Source of the DNA: Kribbella sp. VKM Ac-2569
Lineage (GTDB): Bacteria > Actinomycetota > Actinomycetes > Propionibacteriales > Kribbellaceae
Reading direction: 5' to 3'
NCBI RefSeq assembly: GCF_004216905.1
Contig: NZ_SGXJ01000004.1
Coordinates: forward strand, 248,001 to 312,000
DNA: 64,000 bases
The first letter of the stretch is position 1; each line of letters starts with the position of its first letter. A program made the position numbers and the translations under genes. Below, piece by piece: positions 35,932 to 44,927 of the stretch. The notes under the pieces were generated by a model. The model was not told the origin of the DNA. It did not search any database and saw only the letters and a list, made by a program, of their open reading frames with translations.

Positions 35932-37050
35932 GTGTCCCGACTCTTGCGTCCGGCGCTGCTCGTCACCGCCGTACTGGCCCTGCTCGGTTTCGGCATCACG
36001 CCGTCCAGTGCCGCCACCTCGATCACGGTCGCCACGGCGATCGGCCGTCAAGACGGTTCGACCGCTTCGGTCACCGGGTACGTGGTCGGTCAGCCGACCG
36101 CCACCACCACCGTTGTCCGTAGCAACTTCCCGAACGACTACGCGCTGGCGCTCGCCGACTCGGCGTCCCAGACCAGCACGTCGTCGATGCTCTACGTCCA
36201 GATCCCGACCGCGTTCCGCGCGTCGTACGGACTGCAGAGCAACCCGAGCCTGCTCGGCAAGCAGATCACCGTCACCGGCACGCTGGCGGCGTACTTCTCG
36301 CACCCCGGCCTGAAGAACGCGACCGCCTTCACCGGCGGTGGCGGCACGGATCCGGGCCCGGATCCGGGTGACTACTATGCCGGCGCCGAGGGCAAGACCG
36401 GGCCTGCGCTGAAGTCCGCGCTGCACACGATCATCTCGAGCCAGACCAAGCTCAGCTACGACCAGGTCTGGGACGCGCTGAAGGTCACCGACCAGGACCC
36501 GAGCAACAGCAGCAACGTCATCGAGATCTACTCCGGCCGCTCGATCAGCAAGACCCTCAACGGCGGCGACGCCGACGACTGGAACCGCGAACACGTCTGG
36601 GCCAAGTCCCACGGCGACTTCGGCACCGCGACCGGCCCGGGCACCGACGTCCACCACCTCCGCCCCGAGGACGTGACGGTGAACTCGGCCCGCGGCAACC
36701 TCGACTTCGACAACGGCGGTACGTCGGTCGCCCAGTGCTCCGGCTGTACGGCGGACTCGGACTCGTTCGCGCCCCGGGCAGCGGTCCGCGGTGACGTCGC
36801 CCGGATGATCTTCTACATGGCCGTGCGCTACGAGGGCGACGACGGGTTCGCGAACCTCGAGCTGAACGACTCGGTCGGCAACGGCACCGCGCCGTACATC
36901 GGCAAGGTCTCGGTGCTGAAGGCCTGGGCCGCGGCCGACCCGCCGGACGCGTTCGAGAAGAACCGCAACGAGGTCATCTACAGCCAGTTCCAGCACAACC
37001 GGAACCCGTTCATCGACCACCCGGAGTGGGTCGCGTCGATCTGGCCGTAA
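35932..37050 (+). CDS. Secreted endonuclease I family nuclease
   Basis: 372 residues from a GTG with GGGAG upstream. Signal peptide about 1-28 (ends SSAAT). Residues about 30-135 form an OB-fold-like region of the DUF6359 type. After a Gly/Asp/Pro linker comes an endonuclease I domain: WNREHVWAKSHG (beta-beta-alpha metal finger His) and TDVHHLRPED, then NSARGNLDFDNGG. An extracellular non-specific DNase for phosphate or nucleotide scavenging is likely. Confidence 0.88.
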   Translation: MSRLLRPALLVTAVLALLGFGITPSSAATSITVATAIGRQDGSTASVTGYVVGQPTATTTVVRSNFPNDYALALADSASQTSTSSMLYVQIPTAFRASYGLQSNPSLLGKQITVTGTLAAYFSHPGLKNATAFTGGGGTDPGPDPGDYYAGAEGKTGPALKSALHTIISSQTKLSYDQVWDALKVTDQDPSNSSNVIEIYSGRSISKTLNGGDADDWNREHVWAKSHGDFGTATGPGTDVHHLRPEDVTVNSARGNLDFDNGGTSVAQCSGCTADSDSFAPRAAVRGDVARMIFYMAVRYEGDDGFANLELNDSVGNGTAPYIGKVSVLKAWAAADPPDAFEKNRNEVIYSQFQHNRNPFIDHPEWVASIWP

Positions 37051-37053
37051 GGG

Positions 37054-39645
37054 TCAGCGGTTCTGCTGCACGTCGTGTTTCGCGCCGAGGGCGGGCCGGT
37101 GGTCCACGGTCCGCCCTCCGGTCGTCGTGAGCTGCGCCTGCGACCTGACCGGTGCGGCGATGCCGGTCAGGGCCGTGGCCGTGCCGAGCCGGGTCTGTAC
37201 CCAGTCCTGGAAGCCCGGGTCGGTGACGTGGATCCGGAAATCGGTGCGGGTCAGCAGGCCGCGTGAGATCAGTGTCTTGGACGCGTCGTCGAGGTCCCAC
37301 CGATCCGGACTCGTAGTCCGGGACGGGATGGGTACGCCGTGAGACCCGTGCGCCGCGGTCTTCGCGAGCAACGCCATCTCGTGGTTCGAACAGTTGGCCC
37401 AGGCAGCGGCGTACAGGGCCTGGGATCGCGTGTTCAGCCGGGAGGCCGCGGTGACGGCGATCTCGGTGGTGATGGTGTTCTCACCGGCCTGAACGAGCTC
37501 GAGGGCCGCGCCGGCCAGCGTCCGCAACCTGCTCGGGTGGCCTTGTGCGCCCCCCACCAGTTTGTCCACAGCACCCGGATCGCACTGGACACCGGACTTG
37601 GACAGCGGCCGGACGAGTGCCCTTTGCATCTCGTCCGCGTTCAGCGGTACCAGCTCGCGGACGTCGAGCTTCAGCTCGGTCTCCGTCCCGGAGCGGCCAC
37701 CCGACGCGGACAGCAGCCGGGACTCCATCTGGTTGCCGCCCGCCGCGATCAGGAACGCCGGTTTCCGGTTCTCGTGCAGGGTGGCCGACAGCCCGGTCAG
37801 CGCGACCAGATCGTTGTCCGAGGCGGCGTCCAGGTTGTCGACCATCAGCACGATCGGCTCGCGGCGCGGGCCGGCCATCGTGCCGAGATGTTCGCCGAGC
37901 TCGCTCAGGGTTCGGCCGACCGAGTCCTTCGTGACGCCTTCCCATGCCCGGTGGACGCCGATCTTCGGTCCGGGCGCGAGGCCGGCCCGGAGTTGCGCGG
38001 TGTTCATCGAGTTCTTGGTCCGGACCGCCATCCGGTTCAGGATCTCCTTCAGCTCCTTGACCTGGTCGGCCGGATACCGCCGCTTGAAGGTGTCCAGCTC
38101 GGACTGGACGGCGCGAATGATCCTGGCCTCCACCGACTCGCGTCGGGAGGCGCTGAAGCGGATCGCGATCCAGCCCTCCCGGTCGGCCAGAGCTTTGGTC
38201 CGGTTCAGCTCCTGGCTGGTGCCGATGCCGGGGGGTCCGGTGAACAACACCGTTGTTCCGATGGGGAGTCGCTGGTCCAGCGAGATCGGCCGGCCGTCCT
38301 TGTCCTTGCGGTCGATCTGCTCGACGAGCTGATCGGACGTGCCGAACACCCGGTTGACCGCAGCCCGGTCTCCGGCCAGGTGCACCGGCGCCAGGTTGGC
38401 GGAAGGCCGGCCGACTTCGGGCCCGCGGGCCGGTGCCGGTGTCTGGTCGAGGTGCTGGTTGAGCCAGTCCCGCAACCCCTTGTCGGGGATCGTCACGAGT
38501 TGGCCGTCGTGCTCCCGGAGCATTCCGCGGGCGACCAGTTCCTGGCGCGCCTTGTCGACCTGTTGCCACTCGCCCGACAGATCTGGCCGGGTCTCGGGCG
38601 GCATGTACAGACCGTTCGTTCCCTGCGCCGCAACCCTGGCGAGGAGATCCTTCTGGGCGTGCGTGGTCTCCGGCTGGTTCCACTTGCTCTGGTAGCTGTG
38701 TTCCGAGTCCGTCCAGACCCTGGTGGTCGCCGCTTCCGCAGCCGCCGCCGTGATCCCGCGCTCCGGGTCCCGCATCGCGACAGCGGCCAGGGCGAACTTC
38801 CGCAACTGGCTCGGGTTGCCGTTGGCGGCGCGGACCAGTACGTCGATGCCGGCGTACTCGTACGGGATCTGCGCGTCGTCGAGCGGCTCGGTGAGGGACA
38901 CGGCGAGCTCCGCGTCGGACAGCGGCTCGAGCTCGCGGACACTGAACTGGTTGGTGATCGTGGTGGCGATGCCGGACATCCGGCGGGACGCGTGCATCAG
39001 CGAGCTCGTCGACTTCGTGCCGCCGGCGATGACCAGCCAGACGGGACGATCCAGTTCTTCGAGATGGATCGCCAGGTCGTTCACGCCCGCCTGGTCGTGC
39101 TCCGACGCCGCGTCGATCTTGTCGATCAGCAGCAGGATCGGCTCGTTCTCGTGGCCGGCGATCCGGCCGAGCTCGTCGGCGAAATCGTTCAGCGTGGTGC
39201 CGAGCTTGTCGTGCGCGGTGGTGTCCTTCTCGCGCTTACCGACGAACTCGACCGGTACGGGACCGCCGCCGAGCCGCGCTTCCCATCCCCACCGGGTGTT
39301 GCGGCCGCTCTCGGTCAGGTCGCGGACCGTCTTGCTGAGGCCGCGTACCTGGCGCTTGCCGAACCTGTCCTGCAGGTCGTCGAGCTTCTTCCGGAACGCG
39401 GTGGTCAGGTGGTGCTCGAGCGGGATGTTCTCGGACGCGGTCACCCTGATCGTGGTCCAGCCGTGGACCTCGGCCAGATCTTCCACCCGGTTCAGTTCGG
39501 TGGTCTTGCCCATGCCGGGCGCGCCCTGGAAGAGGATCGCCTTGCTCTCCGGCAGTACGCCGCTCAACGAGAGCGGCGTACCGAGCTGGTCCCTGCGCGT
39601 GATCCAGTACGCCGGGTGCCCGTCTGCTCCGAAGACCTGGCTCAT
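37054..39645 (-). CDS. Internally duplicated AAA/STAND-like ATPase with one degenerate P-loop
   Basis: 863 residues from the ATG at 39645; an open extension to 39804 looks non-coding. Two homologous halves of about 420 residues, each an ATPase domain followed by a winged-helix-like C-terminal part (LLARVAAQGTNGLYMPP and LLAKTAAHGSHGVPIPS are equivalent). Half 1: Walker A GAPGMGKT at 41-48 and Walker B LLLID at 171-175. Half 2: GPPGIGTS at 470-477, where the catalytic Lys is Thr476, but Walker B VLMVD (599-603) is kept. The layout resembles ORC/Cdc6- or STAND-type signalling ATPases. Function unknown. No neighbour explains it. Confidence 0.75.
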   Translation of the reverse strand: MSQVFGADGHPAYWITRRDQLGTPLSLSGVLPESKAILFQGAPGMGKTTELNRVEDLAEVHGWTTIRVTASENIPLEHHLTTAFRKKLDDLQDRFGKRQVRGLSKTVRDLTESGRNTRWGWEARLGGGPVPVEFVGKREKDTTAHDKLGTTLNDFADELGRIAGHENEPILLLIDKIDAASEHDQAGVNDLAIHLEELDRPVWLVIAGGTKSTSSLMHASRRMSGIATTITNQFSVRELEPLSDAELAVSLTEPLDDAQIPYEYAGIDVLVRAANGNPSQLRKFALAAVAMRDPERGITAAAAEAATTRVWTDSEHSYQSKWNQPETTHAQKDLLARVAAQGTNGLYMPPETRPDLSGEWQQVDKARQELVARGMLREHDGQLVTIPDKGLRDWLNQHLDQTPAPARGPEVGRPSANLAPVHLAGDRAAVNRVFGTSDQLVEQIDRKDKDGRPISLDQRLPIGTTVLFTGPPGIGTSQELNRTKALADREGWIAIRFSASRRESVEARIIRAVQSELDTFKRRYPADQVKELKEILNRMAVRTKNSMNTAQLRAGLAPGPKIGVHRAWEGVTKDSVGRTLSELGEHLGTMAGPRREPIVLMVDNLDAASDNDLVALTGLSATLHENRKPAFLIAAGGNQMESRLLSASGGRSGTETELKLDVRELVPLNADEMQRALVRPLSKSGVQCDPGAVDKLVGGAQGHPSRLRTLAGAALELVQAGENTITTEIAVTAASRLNTRSQALYAAAWANCSNHEMALLAKTAAHGSHGVPIPSRTTSPDRWDLDDASKTLISRGLLTRTDFRIHVTDPGFQDWVQTRLGTATALTGIAAPVRSQAQLTTTGGRTVDHRPALGAKHDVQQNR

Positions 39646-39811
39646 CGCACCAGCGTGCGGACCGTAGCCGTCGCCGACGCGGTCGATGCGTGGCCGGTCG
39701 GTTAACAGTCGGCTCCCGGAAGTTGAATCACGGGCTCGCGGCAACCGGTCTACACACCGCGACCCGATCGCGCACACCTGAGCCGAAATGCTTGGAAGCG
39801 GCATGTACCGC

Positions 39812-39820
39812 TGTCACCCT
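39812..39820 (+). promoter_or_regulatory. TGTCACCCT element shared with the fourth paralogue
   Basis: TGTCACCCT lies six bases before the ATG of the first Ig-like paralogue. The identical nine bases, at identical spacing, precede the fourth paralogue (44895-44903, minus strand). It is not a Shine-Dalgarno match. Confidence 0.4.
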
Positions 39821-39826
39821 CAGTGC

Positions 39827-40873
39827 ATGAGAATCGGACGAGTGCTCGCGGCGCTGCTCGCCGTACTCCTCGCCGGCCTGCTGCCGGCTGGTGCTGCGCA
39901 GGCCGACCCGGATCCGAACCTGACGATTTCGCAGGTCGTCCTGGATCGCACCTCGGTCGCGGTCTCCGGGCTGAACACGTACCCGATCAACGTCACCGTC
40001 AAGGGCGGCTACAACTCCAGTGAGCCCGGGGACGCCGGCCTGGTGCTGAACGTCGTCCTGACGCGCACCGGCGGCACCGGACCGCGGGACAGCATCGTGT
40101 CCGCCGACCTGAAGCGGACCGGCGGAACGGTCCAGAACGGCACCTGGACCGGCCGGCTCAACGTCGCGTCCACGGCGAACGGCACCTTCAAGGTCACCGG
40201 CGTGATGACCGGCCCGTACGGCGCCCCGGACCCGGGGACCCCGGTCGACCCGACGCCGTACTCGGGCCAGACGATCACGGTGAAGGGCACGAACCTGCCG
40301 AAGATCACCGCGTCCGTGAACCCGCGCGTGGTGCCGTGGGACACGCCGTACTCGATCACCTGGGCGGTCACGAACACCGCGACCGGCAAGCCGTACGGCA
40401 CCCGGATCCCGATCGGCCTCGGCGTCGACACGCCGTGCGCCGAGGGCGGCAGCCCGATGTACAGGACCGGGACGAACGGCCTGATCACCAAGTCGTACAC
40501 GGCGTACGACGGCGGCGCGATGAACTGCGCGCACGTCTACGCCGACCCGTACTACATCGTCGGCCAGTGGCTGTTCGTCGCGCACCCGGCGATCGTGTCG
40601 GCGGTGCCGTCGAAGACCAGCGCCCCGGTCGGGACCGTTGTCCCGGTCAACGGTTCGGTCTACCGCGTGAGTAGTTGCCCTGTGCATCTACAGCGGCTGT
40701 ACGGCGCCTCGCAGTGGCGGACCGTCAGCTCCGCGACGGTGCGGCAGTCCGGCCGGTTCACGGTCAACGCGCAACCGTCGTACAAGGGCCTGATTCCTTA
40801 CCGGGCCTACTTCCCGACCTGCCACAACATCGTCGCGGGCGTCAGCAAGACGTTCTACATCCGAGGGATCTGA
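39827..40873 (+). CDS. Secreted Ig-like protein, family copy 1 of 4
   Basis: 348 residues from the ATG at 39827. Signal peptide about 1-25 (ends AAQAD). The family has three blocks: an N-terminal beta-sandwich opening with TSVAVSGLNT, a middle domain with KITASVNPRVVPW and TGKPYGTRI, and a C-terminal actinobacterial Ig-like module (SKTSAPVGTVVPVNGSV, LQRLYGASQWRTV, YKGLIPYR.YFP) ending FYIRG. Four Cys recur in all copies (DTPCAEG, MNCAH, SSCPVHLQ, TCHN), suggesting two disulfides. Function unknown; cell-surface or matrix binding is plausible. The stop overlaps copy 2 (TGATG). Confidence 0.8.
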   Translation: MRIGRVLAALLAVLLAGLLPAGAAQADPDPNLTISQVVLDRTSVAVSGLNTYPINVTVKGGYNSSEPGDAGLVLNVVLTRTGGTGPRDSIVSADLKRTGGTVQNGTWTGRLNVASTANGTFKVTGVMTGPYGAPDPGTPVDPTPYSGQTITVKGTNLPKITASVNPRVVPWDTPYSITWAVTNTATGKPYGTRIPIGLGVDTPCAEGGSPMYRTGTNGLITKSYTAYDGGAMNCAHVYADPYYIVGQWLFVAHPAIVSAVPSKTSAPVGTVVPVNGSVYRVSSCPVHLQRLYGASQWRTVSSATVRQSGRFTVNAQPSYKGLIPYRAYFPTCHNIVAGVSKTFYIRGI

Positions 40874-41907
40874 TGATGAGAATCCGAGTTCTCGCTGCGC
40901 TGCTCGCGGCACCGCTGGTCCTGGCCGTCTTCCCGGCCGCGGCCCAGGCCGCCCCCGACCCCGACCTCAAGATCGACTCGATCACGCTGAACAAGACCAG
41001 CGTCGCCGTCAGCGGACTCAACACCGCACCGGTGACGGTGACGGTGAAGGGAACCTACGGCGCCGACACCAGCACGCCGGTGAACGTGATCCTCGAGCGG
41101 ACCGGCGGCACCGGCTCGGAGCGGACGCTGTTCTCCACGAACCTGCCACGGCTCACGAACGGCACCTGGAGCGGATCGCTGCTGGTCCCGTCGACGGCGA
41201 ACGGCACCTTCAAGGTGACCGGCGTACTGACCGGCCCGTTCTTCCCGGGTAGCGGGAGCATGACGGAACCGACGCCGTACGCTGGTCCGTCGCTCGCGGT
41301 CACCGGGACCCACCAGCCGAAGATCACCGCGTTGGTGTCCCCGAGGGTGGTGCCGTTCGGCTCCGGCTTCTCGATCAAGTGGGCCGTCACCGACGCGCAG
41401 ACCGGCAAGCCGTACGGCAGCAAGCTCCGCGTCGTCCTCGGGACCGACAACACCTGCGCCGAAAACTGGGGTCCGGGCTACACGAACCTCACCGACACCA
41501 GCGGTGTGGTGACCAAGTCCTACCCGGCCTCGGATGCCCAATGGGTCAACTGCCTGCTGCTGCCCGGCGACCCGTGGTCGATCGGCGGACAGGGACTCAA
41601 CGTCGCCCGGCCCGGCATCGTGACCGCGGCGCCGTCGAAGACCAGCGCACCGGTCGGCACGATCGTCCCGGTGAACGGCGTCGTCCAGGGTGCGCCGTCC
41701 GCCTGCAAGGTGTACCTGCAGCGGCTGTACGGCGCCACCCAGTGGAGGACGGTCAGCCCCGCAGGCAAGATCCGCTCCTACAGCGGAAAGTTCACGCTCA
41801 ACGCGCAGCCGGCGTACAAGGGTCTGATCCCGTACCGCGTCTACTTCCCGAGGTGCTACAACTACCAGGCAGGCGTCAGCAAGGCCTTCTACATCCGAGG
41901 CCTGTAA
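40873..41907 (+). CDS. Secreted Ig-like protein, family copy 2 of 4
   Basis: 344 residues. ATG at 40873 shares one base with the stop of copy 1. Signal peptide about 1-26 (ends AAQAA). Same three-block plan and the same four Cys as copy 1 (TCAEN, WVNCLLL, SACKVYLQ, RCYNY). It is closest to copy 3 in the segments TLNKTSVAVSGLNTAPVTVTVKG and VILERTGGTG. Ends FYIRGL. Confidence 0.8.
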   Translation: MMRIRVLAALLAAPLVLAVFPAAAQAAPDPDLKIDSITLNKTSVAVSGLNTAPVTVTVKGTYGADTSTPVNVILERTGGTGSERTLFSTNLPRLTNGTWSGSLLVPSTANGTFKVTGVLTGPFFPGSGSMTEPTPYAGPSLAVTGTHQPKITALVSPRVVPFGSGFSIKWAVTDAQTGKPYGSKLRVVLGTDNTCAENWGPGYTNLTDTSGVVTKSYPASDAQWVNCLLLPGDPWSIGGQGLNVARPGIVTAAPSKTSAPVGTIVPVNGVVQGAPSACKVYLQRLYGATQWRTVSPAGKIRSYSGKFTLNAQPAYKGLIPYRVYFPRCYNYQAGVSKAFYIRGL

Positions 41908-41909
41908 TC

Positions 41910-42947
41910 ATGCGCCGAGCACTCACCGCCCTGCTCGCGGCGCCGCTGGCGCTGGTCGCCTTTCCGCTCGCGGCACAGGCCGAGCCCGATCCCGCTCTGC
42001 ACATCACCTCGGTTGCGCTGAACAAGACGAGCGTCGCCGTCAGCGGGCTCAACACGGCGCCGGTCACGGTGACGGTCAAGGGCGTCTTCGACACCGGCTC
42101 GTCGACCGACGAGAAGGTCCCGGTCAACGTGATCCTCGAACGCACCGGCGGTACCGGCCAACTGCGGCAGTTGCTCTCCACGAACCTGATCCGCAACGAG
42201 ACGACCGGCACCTGGAGCGGACCGCTCAACGTCCCGTCGACAGCGAACGGCACCTTCAAGGTCACCGGCGTGATGACCGGCCCGTTCTTCCCGCCCAGCC
42301 CGCCGATCACCGACCCGACGCCGTACGCCGGTCCGTCGATCACTGTCACCGGGACGCATCAGCCGAAGATCACTGCGGTGGTGACGCCGAAGGTGGTGCC
42401 GTTCAACCAGCCGTACACGATCAAGTGGGCTGTCAGCGACGCACAGACCGGCAAGCCGTACGGCAGCCGGATCCGGGTCGCGCTTCAGACCAACAGCGGC
42501 TGCGTCGAGTACTTCGGGCCGAAGTACACGAACACGACCGACACCAACGGCGTCGTGACGAAGGCGTACCCGGGTGTGTCGATCACACCCATCACCTGCC
42601 TGCTGCTTCCGGGCACTCCGGACGCGAACGGATGGCTCTCGTTCGTACCGGCCCGGCCGGCCATCGTGTCCGCGGCGCCGTCGAAGACCAGCGCACCGGT
42701 CGGCACGATCGTCGGTGTCAACGGTTCGGTCATGGGCGGGCCGTTCAACTGCCCGGTGCACCTGCAGCGCTTGTACGGCGCCTCGCAGTGGCGGACCGTC
42801 GGCTCCGCCGCGGTGCGGGCGTCCGGGCGGTTCACGCTCAACGCGCAACCGGCGTACAAGGGATCGATCCCGTACCGGGTCTACTTCCCCGCCTGCCGTC
42901 CGTACGTCGCGGGCGTCAGCAAGGTGTTCTACATCCGCGGAACCTGA
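41910..42947 (+). CDS. Secreted Ig-like protein, family copy 3 of 4
   Basis: 345 residues. ATG two bases after the stop of copy 2. Signal peptide about 1-24 (ends AAQAE). Same architecture and Cys pattern (SGCVEY, ITCLLL, FNCPVHLQ, ACRPY). It differs from copy 2 mainly in the middle loops, as expected if copies diversify in binding surface. Last gene of the three-copy operon. An iron-box-like element and the SIP gene follow. Confidence 0.8.
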   Translation: MRRALTALLAAPLALVAFPLAAQAEPDPALHITSVALNKTSVAVSGLNTAPVTVTVKGVFDTGSSTDEKVPVNVILERTGGTGQLRQLLSTNLIRNETTGTWSGPLNVPSTANGTFKVTGVMTGPFFPPSPPITDPTPYAGPSITVTGTHQPKITAVVTPKVVPFNQPYTIKWAVSDAQTGKPYGSRIRVALQTNSGCVEYFGPKYTNTTDTNGVVTKAYPGVSITPITCLLLPGTPDANGWLSFVPARPAIVSAAPSKTSAPVGTIVGVNGSVMGGPFNCPVHLQRLYGASQWRTVGSAAVRASGRFTLNAQPAYKGSIPYRVYFPACRPYVAGVSKVFYIRGT

Positions 42948-42964
42948 CCTGTTCGGGCGGGTGA

Positions 42965-42990
42965 GTTAGGCTTACTTAGGTAGCCCTAAC
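42965..42990 (+). promoter_or_regulatory. Iron-box-like element (DtxR/IdeR type) before the SIP gene
   Basis: Half-sites TTAGG at 42966 and 42976 (10 bp apart) and CCTAA at 42985. The outer arms form an imperfect dyad of 11 bp (GTTAGGCTTAC with GTAGCCCTAAC). The match to the 19-bp IdeR consensus is partial, but composition and position before a siderophore-interacting gene fit iron control. Confidence 0.55.
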
Positions 42991-43017
42991 TTATCCGCCC
43001 GAGAGGACCGTGGTCGA

Positions 43018-43839
43018 GTGACCAGCCCTGCACCCCGCCGTAATCGCGTCTGCAAGCGCGCGGTCGTTCTGAGGACCGAGCGGATCACCCCGCACATGAT
43101 CCGGGTCGTGCTCACCTCCGACGACTTCGCGGACAACGGCTTCACCGATCACTACGTGAAGCTGCTGTTCTGCAAGGACGGCGTCGAGTACCCCGAGCCG
43201 CTGGACATGGGCGTGGTGCGGGAGACGTACCCGGCCGAGCAGTGGCCGACCATGCGGACCTACACCGTCCGGAGCTGGGACGAGGCGACGCGGGAACTGA
43301 CCATCGACTTCGTCCACCACGGCGACGAGGGCATCGCGGGTCCGTGGGCGGCGTCGGCGCAGCCGGGTGACGTGCTGTGGTTCAACGGCCCCGGCGGTGC
43401 GTACGCGCCGGACGAGGCGGCCGACTGGCATCTGCTCGTGGGTGACGAGAGTGCGCTGCCGGCGATCGGCGCCGCGGTCGAGCAGTTGCCGCCGGGTGCG
43501 CGCGCGACCGTCCTGCTCGAGGTGGCGGACGAGACCGAGGAGCAGAAGTTCGGCGGCTCGGGCGAGGCCGACGTGCAGTGGTTCCACCGCGCGACCGCCG
43601 ACGGTGAGCGCGGCGACGGTCTGGTCGCGGCCGTCGAGGCTCTCGACTTCCCGGACGGTACGCCGCAGGTGTTCGTGCACGGCGAGGCCGGATTCGTGTT
43701 CCGGATCCGCAAGAACCTGTTCCAGGAGCGTGGACTCAGCCGGGACCAGGTTTCGCTGTCCGGCTACTGGCGGCTCGGCAAGAACGAGGACGGCTGGCAG
43801 GCGGAGAAGGCTGAGACCGCCCGCCAGCGGTCTTCCTAG
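43018..43839 (+). CDS. Siderophore-interacting protein (FAD-dependent ferric-siderophore reductase)
   Basis: 273 residues from a GTG with GAGAGGA about 11 bases upstream. SIP/ViuB family: FAD-binding N-terminal barrel with RTYTVRSWDEATREL (about 81-95) and the family block IDFVHHGDEGIAGPWAASAQPGD. NAD(P)H-binding C-terminal half with LLVGDESALPAI, and YWRLGKNEDGWQAEK near the end. It releases iron from ferric siderophores in the cytoplasm. Preceded by an iron-box-like site. No siderophore importer is adjacent. Its TAG stop shares CTAG with the convergent fourth Ig-like paralogue. Confidence 0.92.
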   Translation: MTSPAPRRNRVCKRAVVLRTERITPHMIRVVLTSDDFADNGFTDHYVKLLFCKDGVEYPEPLDMGVVRETYPAEQWPTMRTYTVRSWDEATRELTIDFVHHGDEGIAGPWAASAQPGDVLWFNGPGGAYAPDEAADWHLLVGDESALPAIGAAVEQLPPGARATVLLEVADETEEQKFGGSGEADVQWFHRATADGERGDGLVAAVEALDFPDGTPQVFVHGEAGFVFRIRKNLFQERGLSRDQVSLSGYWRLGKNEDGWQAEKAETARQRSS

Positions 43840-44888
43840 AGCCCTCGGATGTAGAACACCCTGCTGACGCCGGCCAGGTAGCGGTAGCACTTCGGGAAGT
43901 AGACGCGGTACGGGATCAGACCCTTGTACGCCGGTTGCGCGGACACCGTGTAGCGCCCGCTCTGCCGCGTCTTCGCGGTGCTGACCTGGCGCCACTGCGA
44001 GGCGCCGTACAAGCGCTGCAGCAGGACTGGGCAGAAGGCCGCCGGGCCGAGCACGCTGCCGTTGACCGGCACGACCGTGCCGACGGTCGCGCTCGCTTTC
44101 GACGGCACGGCCGACACGACGCCGGGCCGGATGACGGCGAGACCGAGACCGGTGATGTCGAGCGGGGTGCTCTTGATCCGCAGGCAGTTGACCCACTCGC
44201 CGGCACTGGACGGGTACGACTGGCTGATCAGACCGCCGGTCGTCGTCAGCACGTTGACCCCGCCGGCTTCCTCGGCGCACTGGTTGTCGACGCCGAGCAT
44301 CGCCCGGACGCGAGTGCCGTAGGGCTTACCAGTGGTCCGGTCGGTGATCGCCCAGGTGATCGTGTAGTTCGGGCCGAACGGCACGACTGCCGGTGTCACC
44401 TTGGCGGTGACCTTCGGCTGATGCGTGCCGGTGATGGTCAGGGTCGGGCCGTCGACCGGTGTCGGGTCGGGCAGCATCCCGCCCGCCTGCCAGGTGAAGT
44501 ACGGGCCGTACGAGACGCCGTACACCTTGTAGGTCCCGTTCGCGGTGGACGAGATGTGCACCGGGCCGGACCAGACCCCGTTCTGCACCGTGCCGGAGGT
44601 GCGTGGCAGATCGGTCGAGAGCAGCTCGGTCATCGGGCCGGTCCCACTGATCCGCTTGATGTACACGAGCAGTACCAGGTTGTTGTCGTCCGGGTTGGTC
44701 GTGTCGTACTTCGCCGCGACGGTCAGCTTCACCGGGACGGTGTTCAGCCCCGATACCGCAATCGACGTTCGGTCGGCTGTGACGCTCGTGACCGTCAATT
44801 TGGGATCCACCGCAGCGTCAGCTGCCGTGATCCCAGTCCCCACCACTGCCGACGCCAGAAGCGCCGCAACCACTCTGTGCCCCCACAT
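43836..44888 (-). CDS. Secreted Ig-like protein, family copy 4 of 4 (opposite strand)
   Basis: 350 residues. Signal peptide about 1-26 (ends ADAAV). Diverged but clearly homologous to copies 1-3: TSIAVSGLNTVPVKLTV, GTHQPKVTAKVTPAVVPF, TGKPYGTRV, LQRLYGASQWRQV and a FYIRGL end, with the four Cys kept (QCAEE, WVNCLRI, AFCPVLLQ, KCYRY). It carries the same TGTCACCCT element six bases before its ATG as copy 1. Separated from the other copies by the SIP gene and inverted. Confidence 0.8.
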   Translation of the reverse strand: MWGHRVVAALLASAVVGTGITAADAAVDPKLTVTSVTADRTSIAVSGLNTVPVKLTVAAKYDTTNPDDNNLVLLVYIKRISGTGPMTELLSTDLPRTSGTVQNGVWSGPVHISSTANGTYKVYGVSYGPYFTWQAGGMLPDPTPVDGPTLTITGTHQPKVTAKVTPAVVPFGPNYTITWAITDRTTGKPYGTRVRAMLGVDNQCAEEAGGVNVLTTTGGLISQSYPSSAGEWVNCLRIKSTPLDITGLGLAVIRPGVVSAVPSKASATVGTVVPVNGSVLGPAAFCPVLLQRLYGASQWRQVSTAKTRQSGRYTVSAQPAYKGLIPYRVYFPKCYRYLAGVSRVFYIRGL

Positions 44889-44894
44889 GCAAGC

Positions 44895-44903
44895 AGGGTG
44901 ACA
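44895..44903 (-). promoter_or_regulatory. TGTCACCCT element before Ig-like copy 4
   Basis: Same nine bases and same six-base distance to the ATG as at 39812-39820. See the first-copy entry. Confidence 0.4.
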
Positions 44904-44927
44904 CTCTGCGAAGAACCTGCCTAGACC

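Noticed and set aside
37339..39705. A 788-residue plus-strand frame opposite the duplicated ATPase
   Set aside because: Composition is dominated by Arg, Gly and Val runs, with no motif; the minus strand has two Walker motifs. Codon-bias shadow.
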